The notes beneath the pieces were generated by a model. That model made no database searches. It was not told the origin of the DNA and saw nothing but the letters and a program-made list of their open reading frames with translations. Positions 35,218 to 43,872 of a stretch of 64,000 nt of DNA are shown in pieces (the stretch's first letter is position 1; every line of letters begins with the position of its first letter). A program made the position numbers and the translations under genes. Source of the DNA: CAVTWD01 sp963738325 (GTDB lineage Bacteria; Actinomycetota; Acidimicrobiia; Acidimicrobiales; Ilumatobacteraceae). The DNA is taken from contig CAVTWD010000001.1 in NCBI GenBank assembly GCA_963738325.1, positions 124,001 to 188,000 of the forward strand. The letters are read 5' to 3'.

Positions 35218-36980
35218 GTGACGGACGGGGCGCGCTACACGGGCCGTTGGATCGAGGGGAACCAGCCGAGCTCGCGCGTACGCGTTCTGGACGCGGGCCA
35301 ACGTGAGCGAGGTGCTGCCCGAGCCGCCCTCGCCTCTGGGCTGGGATCTCGTGTGGGAGGGGTCGTGCGTACAGGGCTGGCGCGACCTCTTCGTCCAAGG
35401 CTTCGGCATGGACGAGGACGAGCTCGACCGCCGGCGGGCCGAGGCCATCGGCATCTTCGGCGGCTACGCCTACCTCGGGGCGGCCCTCTTCCGGGTGTGG
35501 GCCGGTCGCACCCCCGGCATGAAGCCGACGACCATCGACGAGCTCTACTTCGGCGACCATCCCGACGTCCCGCCGTACGTCGCCGAGGCGTGGCACACGA
35601 ACCCGCGGACGACCGAGCGGATGGCCGCATGGCTGCAGTGGGCCACCCTCGAGCTCGATCAGTCAGCGCTCGAAGCCGACCGCGAGGAATCCCTCCGTGT
35701 GCGCCTGGCCCGTCCCGACTTCTCGGGCTTCTCCGACGACGCCGTCCTCGGCTATCTCCTGTCGTTCCGGCCCTTGTTCCGGAGGATGTTCCACCAGCAC
35801 ATCAACCAGTCCGCGGCCGCCTCGATCGGCCCGGGGATCCTCGGCCAGATCTGCACCGCGCTCGGGCATCCGGAGTGGGCGATGCGGCTGATCAGCGGGT
35901 TGGGCGGCGTCGACTCGGCCAACGCCGTGTACGCGATGTGGGACCTGTCTCGCGACGTGCGCCGGTCGGCCGCGGTCTCGGCGCTGTTCGACACCGGCGT
36001 CGACGGGCTGCTGGAGCGTGCTCGTGCCAGCGACGAGGCGGAGGTGGCGGCCTTCGTCGACGCGTTCGACGTCGTGCTGGCCGCCTACGGATCACGCGGC
36101 CCCAACGAATGGGAGCTGGCCAGCCCGGTGTGGGAGGTCAACCCGGCCGGCGCCCTCGCCGCGATCGACCGGATGCGCCTTGCCGGCGACGCCGCCTCGC
36201 CCACCGACGAGAACGAGGCGCGCCAAGCCCAGCGGCTCGCGCTGGCGGCCGAGGTCCACGATCTGCTCTCGTCCGCCCCGGACACGCTCGCCGCGTTCGA
36301 GGTGGGGCGGCGCAGCGCGGCCACCTTCATCCCCGGGCGGGAGCGGTCGAAGACGACGATCATCCGCGTCCTTCACGAAGCCCGGTTGGCGGCGATCGAG
36401 CTCGGGCGGCGGTTCTCGACGCTGCGGACGTCTGCGGCAGCCCGAAGACGTGTTCATGCTGTTCGTAGACGAGCTCGGCGACCTCGTGGCGGGCAACCTG
36501 CTCGACGCCACGGAGCTCACGCCGCCGCGCGCCGCGTACCGTGGGTGGCTCGCCTCGCTCGAGCCTCCGTTCATCATCAACGGCACGCCGCCGCCGCCTT
36601 CGCAATGGCCGGTGCGGGGTGACCGACCGGTCGAGAGCCTGGACGTCGGCCAGACGTTGACGGGCACCCCCGGCTGCCCGGGGGTCGCCCAAGGCCGGGC
36701 AAGAGTCGTCACCGATCCAACCCGGCCGGCCGACCTCCGTCCCGGCGACATCCTTGTGGCCCCCGCCACCGACCCTTCGTGGACGCCGTTGTTCGTTCCC
36801 GCCGCGGGCGTCGTGGTGGAAGTCGGCGCCGCGTTGAGCCACGCCATCATCGTCAGCCGCGAGCTCGGCATCCCGTGCGTCACCTCCGCGGTGGACGCCA
36901 CCCGCCGCATCGGTGACGGAACGCTCATCTCGGTCGACGGCGACGCCGGCCTCGTCACCGTGCTGGCCGACTCGGCCTGA
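35218..36980 (+). CDS. PEP-utilising mobile-domain protein without ATP-grasp domain (two frameshifts)
   Basis: About 586 aa after removing two single extra bases, near 35275 (PSSR-YAFWTRANVSEVLPEP) and near 36440 (LRQPEDVFML). The N-terminus carries the segment that follows the swivelling part in PEP synthases (SEVLPEPPSPLGWDLVWEGS). The middle 400 residues are helical and of PEP-synthase C-type (PSFRPLFRRMFHQHINQS region). The C-terminal PEP/pyruvate-dikinase mobile domain has GVAQGRARVVTDPTRPADL, GDILVAPATDPSWTPLF and EVGAALSHAIIVSRELGIPC, containing the phospho-accepting His. No ATP-grasp domain is present, unlike PpsA or rifampin phosphotransferase. GTG 35218 has GGGAGAGG upstream. It may pair with a kinase domain encoded elsewhere. 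Confidence 0.8.
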
Positions 36981-37003
36981 GCGACTCCGAGCGGCCGGCG
37001 TGC

Positions 37004-38218
37004 TCAGCCGAGGGCGCCGGCGAGGGCGTCGACGATGCGGTCGAGGTGGGCGTCTTCGATCACGAGCGGCGGGCAGAAGGTGAGGGTGTCGGGCGCGACG
37101 GCGTGGGCGATGACGCCGCGCTCCATCATGGCGTCGCGGACCACCATCGGGTCCCGGCCCTGGGCCAGCGCGACCGCCCACACGGCGCCGTCGCCTCGCA
37201 CTTCGGCTACCGCCCCGTCCGCGACGAGCGACCGCAGCCCGTCGGCGAGACGTTTGCCCACGTGTGGCGCCCGCGCCACCAGGCCTTCCCGCTCGGTGAT
37301 GGCCAGCGCCTCGACGCCCGCCGCACACGCCGTGGGATGCCCGGAGTAGGTGTGGCCGTGGCGCAGCAGGAAGGAGGGATCGGCCTCCAGGGGCTGACGC
37401 ACCGCTGGGCCCACGACCACGCCACCGAGGGGGACGTAGCCGGAAGTGACACCCTTCGCGAACGTGATGAGATCGGGTTGGAGACCGTAGCGGTCCGCCG
37501 CGAACCAGTGCCCCAGGCGCCCGAACGCGGAGATGACCTCGTCGAGGATCAGGTAGGCCCCGTGCTGGCGGCAGAGCCGCTGGAGGCCCTCCAAGTAGCC
37601 GTCGAGGGGAGGCCGGACCCCGCCGGCGCCCTGGACCGGCTCGGTGATCACCGCCGCGATGCGCTCGCCCTTCTCGGCGAACAACGTGGCCACGGCTTCC
37701 AGGTCCTGGTTCGGGAGGTTGACGAAGTCCGGGAGCAGCGGACCGAACCCGGCCTGGTTGGGGAGAAGGCCCTGCGCGGAGAGGCCGCCGTAGGTCACGC
37801 CGTGGTAGCCGAAGGTGCGGCTCACCACGATCGTCCGGTCGGGGTGGCCGGCCTCCACCTGCGCGAGGCGAGCCAGCTTGATGGCCGAGTCGACGGCCTC
37901 CGAGCCCGAGCTGGTGAAGAAGATCCGGGATCGAGCGATCGGCGCTTGAGCGGCGAGGACCTCGGCCAGCTCGTCGGCCGGCGGATTCGTGAACGGGTCG
38001 AAGCAGGAGTAGGCCTCCAGCGTGCGGATCTGCGTCGCAACGGCCTCGGCCATCTCGGCGCGGCCATGGCCGATGTTCGAGTACCAGAGACTGGCCATCC
38101 CGTCGACGTACTCGCGTCCGCCGCCGTCGTAGACGAGGGCGCCCTGCCCGCGGACGATCGAGATGAAGTCGTCCTTGGCCGGGCGGGCGAAGGGATGGAG
38201 GAAGGCGCCAGGGGCCAT
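37004..38218 (-). CDS. Class III PLP-dependent aminotransferase
   Basis: 404-aa omega-aminotransferase (beta-alanine:pyruvate or similar). Features: GREYVDGMASLWYSNIGHGR, FFTSSGSEAVDSAIKLARL (phosphate-binding), GYHGVTYGGLSAQG, ITEPVQGAGGVRPPLDGYLE, LILDEVISAFGRLGHWFAAD, and LITFAKGVTSGYVPLGGVVV with the PLP lysine. C-terminus ends DRIVDALAGALG. Amino donor and acceptor are not predictable. Start ATG 38218. Convergent with the PEP-utilising gene (23 nt apart) and 21 nt after the rsmI stop in the same direction. Confidence 0.92.
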   Translation of the reverse strand: MAPGAFLHPFARPAKDDFISIVRGQGALVYDGGGREYVDGMASLWYSNIGHGRAEMAEAVATQIRTLEAYSCFDPFTNPPADELAEVLAAQAPIARSRIFFTSSGSEAVDSAIKLARLAQVEAGHPDRTIVVSRTFGYHGVTYGGLSAQGLLPNQAGFGPLLPDFVNLPNQDLEAVATLFAEKGERIAAVITEPVQGAGGVRPPLDGYLEGLQRLCRQHGAYLILDEVISAFGRLGHWFAADRYGLQPDLITFAKGVTSGYVPLGGVVVGPAVRQPLEADPSFLLRHGHTYSGHPTACAAGVEALAITEREGLVARAPHVGKRLADGLRSLVADGAVAEVRGDGAVWAVALAQGRDPMVVRDAMMERGVIAHAVAPDTLTFCPPLVIEDAHLDRIVDALAGALG

Positions 38219-38239
38219 GACGCCATTCGAGCAGGCGGG

Positions 38240-39073
38240 TCAGCCCTCCGCCAGGACCCGCAACGCCGTCTCGTAGACGAGGCGCCGGGGCGCGCCGAGG
38301 GCGGCGGAGACCTCCGCCACGGCCTCGCGTCGATCGAGGCCGGCGGCCAGGCTCGCCCGGAGCGCGGCTTCGACGACCGCAGGCGTGGCCGGGGCAGGGG
38401 CTGCCGCGCCGGCCAGCACGATCACGTACTCCCCTCGGGGATGCGCGGCCTGGGTGATGGCGTCGGCGAGGGTGCCCCGCCAGATCTCCTCGTGGCGCTT
38501 GGTGAGCTCACGGGCGAGCACGACCCGGCGCTCGCCGCCGGCCACCTCGCGGAGCTCGGCCAACGTGCGGGCCAGGCGATGCGGCGCCTCGTAGAGCACG
38601 ACCGTGCGGCGCTCGGCCGCGATCTCGGCCAGGCGGGCTCGCCGAGAAGGGCCCTGGCGGGGCAGGAAGCCTTCCATGGCCCAACGGTCGGTGGGCAGCC
38701 CGCTCACCACCAGCGCGGCGACCGCGGCCGAGGGGCCGGGGACCACGCTCACGTCGTGACCGCCGGCGAGGGCAGCGGCCACGAGTCGGCCCCCAGGGTC
38801 GGAGATGGCCGGCGTCCCGGCGTCGGAGACGACGGCCACGGTTGCGCCCCGGCCGAGGAGCTGGGCGACCTCGGCGGCCGCCGTTGCTTCCCGGTGCTCG
38901 TTGGCGACGATGAAGCGCTTGGGCGAGATGGCCGCGTGCTCGAAGAGGCGGCCGGTGCGCCGCGAGTCCTCGCACACCACCGCGTCCGCGCCCGCCAGGG
39001 CTTCGATCGCCCGCGGTGCCAGGTCGGCCAGGTTGCCGATGGGCGTGGCGACCAGCACCAGTCGCCCGGTCAC
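38240..39073 (-). CDS. rsmI: 16S rRNA (cytidine-2'-O)-methyltransferase
   Basis: 277-aa tetrapyrrole-methylase-fold enzyme that 2'-O-methylates C1402 of 16S rRNA. Signatures: GRLVLVATPIGNLADLAPRA at the start, CEDSRRTGRLFEHAAI, ATVAVVSDAGTPAISDPGGR, VVPGPSAAVAALVVSGLPTD, MEGFLPRQGPSRRARL and RRTVVLYEAPHRLARTL. Start GTG 39073 overlaps the stop of the DUF192 gene (GTGA), so the two are coupled. Conserved location near metG-tatD-ksgA in actinobacteria. Confidence 0.94.
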   Translation of the reverse strand: MTGRLVLVATPIGNLADLAPRAIEALAGADAVVCEDSRRTGRLFEHAAISPKRFIVANEHREATAAAEVAQLLGRGATVAVVSDAGTPAISDPGGRLVAAALAGGHDVSVVPGPSAAVAALVVSGLPTDRWAMEGFLPRQGPSRRARLAEIAAERRTVVLYEAPHRLARTLAELREVAGGERRVVLARELTKRHEEIWRGTLADAITQAAHPRGEYVIVLAGAAAPAPATPAVVEAALRASLAAGLDRREAVAEVSAALGAPRRLVYETALRVLAEG

Positions 39074-39447
39074 GCGGTGCGCACCTCCACCAGGTCGCCG
39101 ACGTGGAGGCCCCAGCGGGCGAAGGCACCGGCCTGCGCTTCGATGACCCGGTCGGCTTTGAGCATGGGGACGCCGATGCGGTTCGGGGCCATGCGCACCG
39201 TCTTCAGGACAGCACCTTGGGGATCGAGATAGGCGGCGTCGATGGCGAAGCGCATCCCGATCGTGTGGACCCAGCGGCAGCGCTCGACGAGCAGCGCTCC
39301 TTCGACGGTGTCTCGTCCCAGCAGGCCGGTGCGCCGGTCGCGCCGGGAGGTGGCCACTTCCAGGGAGGCCAGCACTCGCCCCTCGCACAGCAACCACGCC
39401 ATGGGTGCCAACGATGCCACGACCGGCCAGGCCACAGCCGTTCTCAC
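39070..39447 (-). CDS. DUF192-family protein
   Basis: 125-aa small beta protein. The DUF192 core includes LASLEVATSRRDRRTGLLGR, ERCRWVHTIGMRFAIDAAYL and DPQGAVLKTVRMAPNRIGVP, ending GAFARWGLHVGDLVEVRTA. The family is often exported; here the N-terminus (RTAVAWPVVASLAPMAWLLC) is only weakly hydrophobic, and the true start may be the inner ATG near residue 17. Function unknown. Translationally coupled to rsmI. Confidence 0.82.
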   Translation of the reverse strand: MRTAVAWPVVASLAPMAWLLCEGRVLASLEVATSRRDRRTGLLGRDTVEGALLVERCRWVHTIGMRFAIDAAYLDPQGAVLKTVRMAPNRIGVPMLKADRVIEAQAGAFARWGLHVGDLVEVRTA

Positions 39448-39570
39448 CCGCGTCTAACCGAGGTGAAGCCACTGCCTTACTCCGGGGCGACAAGCTGGAG
39501 GTCGTAGCCACCTACGGGCGGGTGGACGCGGCCCGCCCTGACGCCTTCCGCACGCGAAAGAGACGATCCC

Positions 39571-40032
39571 ATGCCGCCGCAGCCGAAGACACCGCCCAAC
39601 CGGGACCGATCCGGGGTGAGGCGTCGCCATCCGACCGCGAGGACGCGAGAGGAAGGCTCGGCGCGGGTCGCCTCGGCCACGGCATGGCTTGCAGCCGGCA
39701 GCGTCGTCGGCCTGGTTGGCTTCGGGGCGCTCGCCGCCGCCAGCACTCATCCGGCGAGTGGCAAGGTGGTCACGTCGGACTCGAGCGATCCGACCACCCC
39801 CGTGACGGAGGCGCCGGCCGCTCCCCGGACGCCGGCGACCAATGGCCCGGCGACCAATGGTTCCGCGACGAATGGCTCGGCGACCGATGGCTCGGCGACG
39901 AATGGTTCTGCGACGAATGGTTCCGCGACCTCCGACGCGCCGGCGACCACGAGCCCCGCCCCCCAAGCGCCGGACCAGCTTCCCCAGCCTTCGCACGGCC
40001 GGCACTCCCACGTCGTCAGCGGCGGCTCGTGA
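39571..40032 (+). CDS. Single-pass membrane protein with Ala-Thr-Asn-Gly-Ser repeats
   Basis: 153-aa protein, first gene of the redox cassette. Basic cytoplasmic N-terminus (about 33 residues), one helix (ASATAWLAAGSVVGLVGFGA then LAAAS), then a Thr/Ser/Pro-rich outside region. Six copies of a five-residue unit occur at about residues 89-118 (ATNGP, ATNGS, ATNGS, ATDGS, ATNGS, ATNGS). C-terminal part is His/Ser-rich (SHGRHSHVVSGGS). Its stop overlaps the GTG of apbE, so it is co-translated with a flavin transferase. No FMN-binding domain is seen. It could be a linker, scaffold or unusual acceptor; not known. Confidence 0.75.
   Translation: MPPQPKTPPNRDRSGVRRRHPTARTREEGSARVASATAWLAAGSVVGLVGFGALAAASTHPASGKVVTSDSSDPTTPVTEAPAAPRTPATNGPATNGSATNGSATDGSATNGSATNGSATSDAPATTSPAPQAPDQLPQPSHGRHSHVVSGGS
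39835..39924 (+). repeat. Six tandem 15-bp repeats inside the coding region
   Basis: Six direct copies of GCGAC(C/G)(A/G)ATGGNNCN occupy 39835-39924 in register with the reading frame. Units differ by one to four bases, so this is not a simple duplication of identical copies; copy number may vary between strains. Confidence 0.9.
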
Positions 40033-41057
40033 GCCTGCCCGCCACCGTCAGCTTTCGAGCCCTGGGCACCACCGCGGTCGTGGTGACGGGTGACCCGAGT
40101 GAGCTCGACGCCGCCCGCGCCGCGGTGGCCACGGTCATCGCGGACGTCGATCTGGCCTGCAGCCGGTTCCGTGACGACAGCGAGCTGATGGCGGTGAACC
40201 GGGCCGATGGGCGCCGGGTGCGGGTGTCTTCCACCCTGCTGGGAGCCCTCGAGGCGGCCTGCTGGGGGGCGCGCGCCAGTGACGGGCTCGTCGATCCCAC
40301 GATCGGCTCGGCGCTGCGGCTGCTCGGCTACGACCGCGACTTCGCCGGCATCGAGCGCCACGGCCCCCCGCTGAGAATGCGCGTTGCCGAAGTCCCGGGC
40401 TGGCGCACCTTGGAGATCGACGAGGTGGCGGGCTCGGTGCGAGTGCCGGTCGGCGTCGAGCTGGACCTGGGGGCCACCGCCAAGGCGTGGTGCGCCGATC
40501 GTGCTGCGGCCGCGGCCGCCGAGGTGACCTCGGGCGGCGTGCTCGTGGGCCTCGGCGGTGACATCGCCTGCGGCGGCCCGGCCCCGGAGGGTGGCTGGCT
40601 CGTGGCCCTGGCCGACCGCCATGACGAGCCGGCCGACGAGGCACCCGTCGTCGCCATCGAGTCGGGCGGGCTCGCCACCTCGGGCACCGCCGCCCGCCAC
40701 TGGTGGCGGGGGGACCAGTCGATGCACCACATCGTCGACCCCGCGACCGGCCTCCCCGCCCGCTCCTGCTGGCGGACGGTCAGCGTGGCCGCGGTGAACT
40801 GCCTGGCCGCCAACGTGGCCTCGACGGCGGCCATGATCCTCGGCCCGGGCGCCGTGGCCTGGCTGATCGACCGGCGGCTGCCGGCCCGTCTCGTGGCCAC
40901 GGACGGCGCGGTCACGACCGCGGCGGGTTGGCCCGACGACGCCATTCGGGACTGCCCCGCCGACGAAGCAGTCGGCCGCCGTGGCGCCGGCGAATCGCCG
41001 GCGAATCGCCGGCGCCAGGAGAACGCGGTGAGGCTGCCGGAGGAGTGGCGGGCGTGA
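40029..41057 (+). CDS. apbE: ApbE-family FAD:protein FMN transferase
   Basis: 342-aa enzyme that attaches FMN through a phosphoester to Thr/Ser of target proteins, acting outside the cytoplasm. Motifs: VSFRALGTTAVVVTGDPS, FRDDSELMAVNRADGRRVRV, DGLVDPTIGSALRLLGYDRD, VELDLGATAKAWCADRAAAA (Mg/FAD region), GGVLVGLGGDIACGGPAPEG, SGTAARHWWRGDQSMHHIVD and PATGLPARSCWRTVSVAAVN. No signal peptide or lipobox is visible, unusual if it is exported. Start GTG 40029 overlaps the previous stop (GTGA); its stop overlaps the next start. No classical FMN-binding acceptor domain is encoded beside it. Confidence 0.9.
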   Translation: MSLPATVSFRALGTTAVVVTGDPSELDAARAAVATVIADVDLACSRFRDDSELMAVNRADGRRVRVSSTLLGALEAACWGARASDGLVDPTIGSALRLLGYDRDFAGIERHGPPLRMRVAEVPGWRTLEIDEVAGSVRVPVGVELDLGATAKAWCADRAAAAAAEVTSGGVLVGLGGDIACGGPAPEGGWLVALADRHDEPADEAPVVAIESGGLATSGTAARHWWRGDQSMHHIVDPATGLPARSCWRTVSVAAVNCLAANVASTAAMILGPGAVAWLIDRRLPARLVATDGAVTTAAGWPDDAIRDCPADEAVGRRGAGESPANRRRQENAVRLPEEWRA

Positions 41058-41755
41058 TCCTCGCTTCCAGTCTCACGACCTGGTACGCGGTGCGGGGCAG
41101 CGGGCTCGTCGCCCTCGTGCTCCTCACAGCCAGCGTCGTCCTCGGCGTCATCAGCCTCGGACGGTGGCAGTCACCGGTCTGGCCCCGCTTCGCCACGCAG
41201 CACCTCCACCGCAACGTCTCGCTGCTCGCCGTCGTGTTCCTCGCCCTTCACATCGCCACCACCGTGATCGACGGGTTCGCCCCGATCGGCTGGCTGGACG
41301 CCGTGATTCCCTTCCTGTCGCCCTACCGGCCGCTGTGGCTCGGGCTCGGGGCGGTGGCGTTCGACCTCGTCCTCGCCGTCATCATCACCAGCATGCTGCG
41401 CCGCCGGATGAGTTACTCGGTCTGGCGCACGGTCCACCTCACGTCGTGGGCCTCGTGGCCGATCGCCATGATCCATGGTCTGGGCACGGGCTCCGACTCG
41501 ATGACCCGCTGGGCGCAGCTCGTCTACGTCGCCTGCGGGCTGGCCGTGCTGGCCGCCTGCTGGTTCCGTCTCGCCGTCGGGAGCGGAGTGGGACCGCGGG
41601 CGAGGTTGGTGGCGGGCATCCTCTCGATCGTCCTCCCGATCGCCGTGCTGGCCTGGGCCGCCAACGGCCCGCTCAAGCCGAACTGGGCCCGCCGGGCGGG
41701 GACGCCGCCCAGCCCGCTGTCGTCGACCAGCTCCGACGCCACCGGCTCGCCATGA
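41054..41755 (+). CDS. Ferric-reductase-like transmembrane haem protein
   Basis: 233-aa membrane protein with about six helices (GLVALVLLTASVVLGVISLG, NVSLLAVVFLALHIATTVID, AVAFDLVLAVIITSMLRRRM, VHLTSWASWPIAMIHGLGTG, LVYVACGLAVLAACWFRLAV, LVAGILSIVLPIAVLAWAAN). His residues on neighbouring helices (ATQHLHRNVS; LALHIAT; RTVHLTS; AMIHGLG) are placed to bind two b haems, as in MsrQ/NOX-type domains. It should pass electrons across the membrane. Between apbE and the NuoF-like gene with GTGA/ATGA overlaps on both sides. Confidence 0.85.
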   Translation: MILASSLTTWYAVRGSGLVALVLLTASVVLGVISLGRWQSPVWPRFATQHLHRNVSLLAVVFLALHIATTVIDGFAPIGWLDAVIPFLSPYRPLWLGLGAVAFDLVLAVIITSMLRRRMSYSVWRTVHLTSWASWPIAMIHGLGTGSDSMTRWAQLVYVACGLAVLAACWFRLAVGSGVGPRARLVAGILSIVLPIAVLAWAANGPLKPNWARRAGTPPSPLSSTSSDATGSP

Positions 41756-43069
41756 CCGCCGTCTCGGGGGCCAGCTTGGCCGACCTACCGCTCGCCCCTG
41801 CCCCCGCCGGGCTGCCGCGCCTGCTGCCGTCCCCGGTGGCGACGGCCTGGCCCGACCACGTGGCGCGGCTCGGGCGCCTCCGCACCAGGCGGTCGATCCT
41901 GGGCTCGGCGCTGGTCAGCGAGGTCGAGCGAGCCGCGCTTCGCGGGCGGGGCGGCGCAGGCTTCCCCACGGCGGTGAAGTTGGCCGCCGTGCGCTCGTCG
42001 CGCGCCGCAAGAGCCGCCCGCCAGCCCGTCGTCGTGGCCAACGGCACCGAAGGCGAGCCCGCCAGCGCCAAGGACGCGGTCCTGCTCTGGTATGCGCCGC
42101 ATCTCGTCCTCGACGGGATGGTCGCGGCGGCGTCGGCAGTCGGTGCCGACGAAGCCGTGATGTGCGTCGACCGGGCCTCGACCCGGGTGATCGAGGGCTT
42201 GCAGCGGGCGCTGGCCGAGCGCCAGGCGGAGGGAACGGACCCGATCGCCCTCTCGCTCGTCGCCACGCCGTCGAGATACGTCGCCGGGGAGGAGACGGCG
42301 CTCGTCCACTGGCTCAACGGGGGTGACGCAAAGCCCACCTTCGTACCGCCGCGGCCCTTCGAGCGGGGGGTCGACGCTCGTCCCACCCTGGTCGACAACG
42401 TCGAGACGTTGGCCGGCCTCGCCCTCATCGCCCGCTTCGGCGCCGAGTGGTGGCGCCGCGTGGGAACGGCCGACGACCCGGGATCGTTGCTCGTCACCCT
42501 TGGTGGTGCCTTCGGTCGCACGGGCGTGCGGGAGGTGGCCTTCGGCACCTCGCTGGGCGACGTCATGCAACGGGCCGGGGTCGAACCGCACCGCGGCGTG
42601 CTGCTCGGCGGATACTTCGGCACCTGGGTGGACCCGGGCACCGCCCGATCGCTCCGCCTGACCACCGCCGACCTCCACGCCGTGGGGGGCGGCTTCGGCT
42701 GTGGGGCGATCTTCGCCCTCCCGGCCTCCGCCTGTCCGCTGGCCGAGACGGCCCGCGTCGCCGCGCTGGCTCGCCGGGGAATCGGCGGGCCAGTGTGGTC
42801 CGTGCGCGTTCGGCCTACCCGCGATCGCCCACGCGCTCGAGGTGATGGTCGAGGGTGACCGGGACGGCCGGGCCGAGGCGGCGGTGCGGCGCTGGCTCGG
42901 CATGGTCGAGGGTCGGGGGGCCTGCAAGCTGCCCGACGGCGCCGTGCGCTTCGTGCGCAGCGCGCTCGCCGTCTTCGCCGACCATGTCGCCGACCATCGC
43001 CGTGGCGCCTGCCGGGCCGATCCCACGCCGGTACTCCCCGTCCCCGCGCTGGCCAAGGTGTGGCGATGA
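41752..43069 (+). CDS. NuoF-like flavin/Fe-S oxidoreductase subunit (one frameshift)
   Basis: About 438 aa after removing one extra G in the G4 run at 42776-42779. The FMN/NAD-binding Rossmann-like part has ALRGRGGAGFPTAVKLAAVR and VVVANGTEGEPASAKDAVLL. An SLBB-type region follows (PSRYVAGEETALVHWLNGGD; TLVDNVETLAGLALIARFG; GVLLGGYFGTWVDPG). The C-terminal 4Fe-4S domain contains ESAGQCGPCAFGLPAIAHAL and GRGACKLPDGAVRFVRSALA. Likely takes electrons from NAD(P)H or ferredoxin and hands them to the haem membrane protein. Start ATG 41752 overlaps the previous stop; the end overlaps the ferredoxin ATG. Confidence 0.85.
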
Positions 43070-43341
43070 GGCCGACCGAGGGCACGGCCAGAGAGGGCAC
43101 GACGGCGAGCCGGCGCGCCTTCGGCCGGCGCACCACGCTCGAGCTGAAGGTGAACCCGATCGACTGCGTCGGCCACGGGATGTGCGCCGAGCTCTTCCCG
43201 GAGCGGATCACCCTCGACGACTGGGGCTACCCGATCATCGACTCGCGACCGATCCCAGCCCACCTCCACCGGCATGCCAAGCGGGCCGCCGACGCCTGCC
43301 CGACCCTCGCCTTGATCCTCCGCCGCGTCGAGCGCCGCTGA
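43066..43341 (+). CDS. Small 3Fe-4S-type ferredoxin
   Basis: 91-aa ferredoxin with about 25 extra N-terminal residues. The cluster ligands are in NPIDCVGHGMCAELFPERIT (C-x5-C, where the middle position is Gly-His-Gly instead of Cys) and ADACPTLALILRRVE (third Cys before Pro). Three cysteines suggest a single 3Fe-4S cluster, as in actinobacterial P450-type ferredoxins. ATG 43066 overlaps the upstream stop (ATGA). Probably the soluble electron donor or acceptor of the NuoF-like protein. Confidence 0.88.
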   Translation: MRPTEGTAREGTTASRRAFGRRTTLELKVNPIDCVGHGMCAELFPERITLDDWGYPIIDSRPIPAHLHRHAKRAADACPTLALILRRVERR

Positions 43342-43355
43342 CGGGCGGCTCCCGC

Positions 43356-43862
43356 GTGTACGCCCTCTTCGGCCTGCCCAGCCACCCCCTGCTCGTCCAC
43401 ATCCCCGTCGTACTCGTGCCCCTCGGCGCGCTCGGCGCCATTGCCATCGTGGCTCGCCCGGGCTGGCGGGTGCGTTACGGGGCTCTGGTTGCGATCGTGA
43501 TCCTGATCGGTGCCGCGGGCGCTGTCCTCGCCGCGCACACCGGCGAGGAGCTCCAACGCCAGGTTCCCCGCAGTGCCACCCTCCACGACCATGTGCAGGC
43601 TGGCGACCTGGCCCGCCTCGCCGCGGTGCTCTTCGCCGGCGCCGCAGTGGCCCACGTGGGATTCGACTGGTGGCTACGGACCAAAGCCGCCCGCGACGGC
43701 GGCGCCGCGGTGGCGCCCCACCCACTCGTCGCCCATCGGCGGATCATCTCTGCGGTGCTGGGCACCGCGCTGCTCTTGACCGCCGTCGCGGCCGCAGGGG
43801 CCATGGTGTGGGCCGGCCACCTCGGCGCCAAGGCGACGTGGGGGACGCTGCCGCGCCGCTGA
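43356..43862 (+). CDS. DUF2231-like membrane protein
   Basis: 168-aa protein with four helices: FGLPSHPLLVHIPVVLVPLG, VRYGALVAIVILIGAAGAVL, LARLAAVLFAGAAVAHVGFD and SAVLGTALLLTAVAAAGAMV. The opening HPLLVHIPVVL with two His, and AHTGEELQRQVP between helices, match the DUF2231 family; the conserved His may bind haem or metal. Start GTG 43356, 14 nt after the ferredoxin stop. Last gene of the plus-strand redox cassette. Confidence 0.82.
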   Translation: MYALFGLPSHPLLVHIPVVLVPLGALGAIAIVARPGWRVRYGALVAIVILIGAAGAVLAAHTGEELQRQVPRSATLHDHVQAGDLARLAAVLFAGAAVAHVGFDWWLRTKAARDGGAAVAPHPLVAHRRIISAVLGTALLLTAVAAAGAMVWAGHLGAKATWGTLPRR

Positions 43863-43872
43863 CGGCGCGCGC

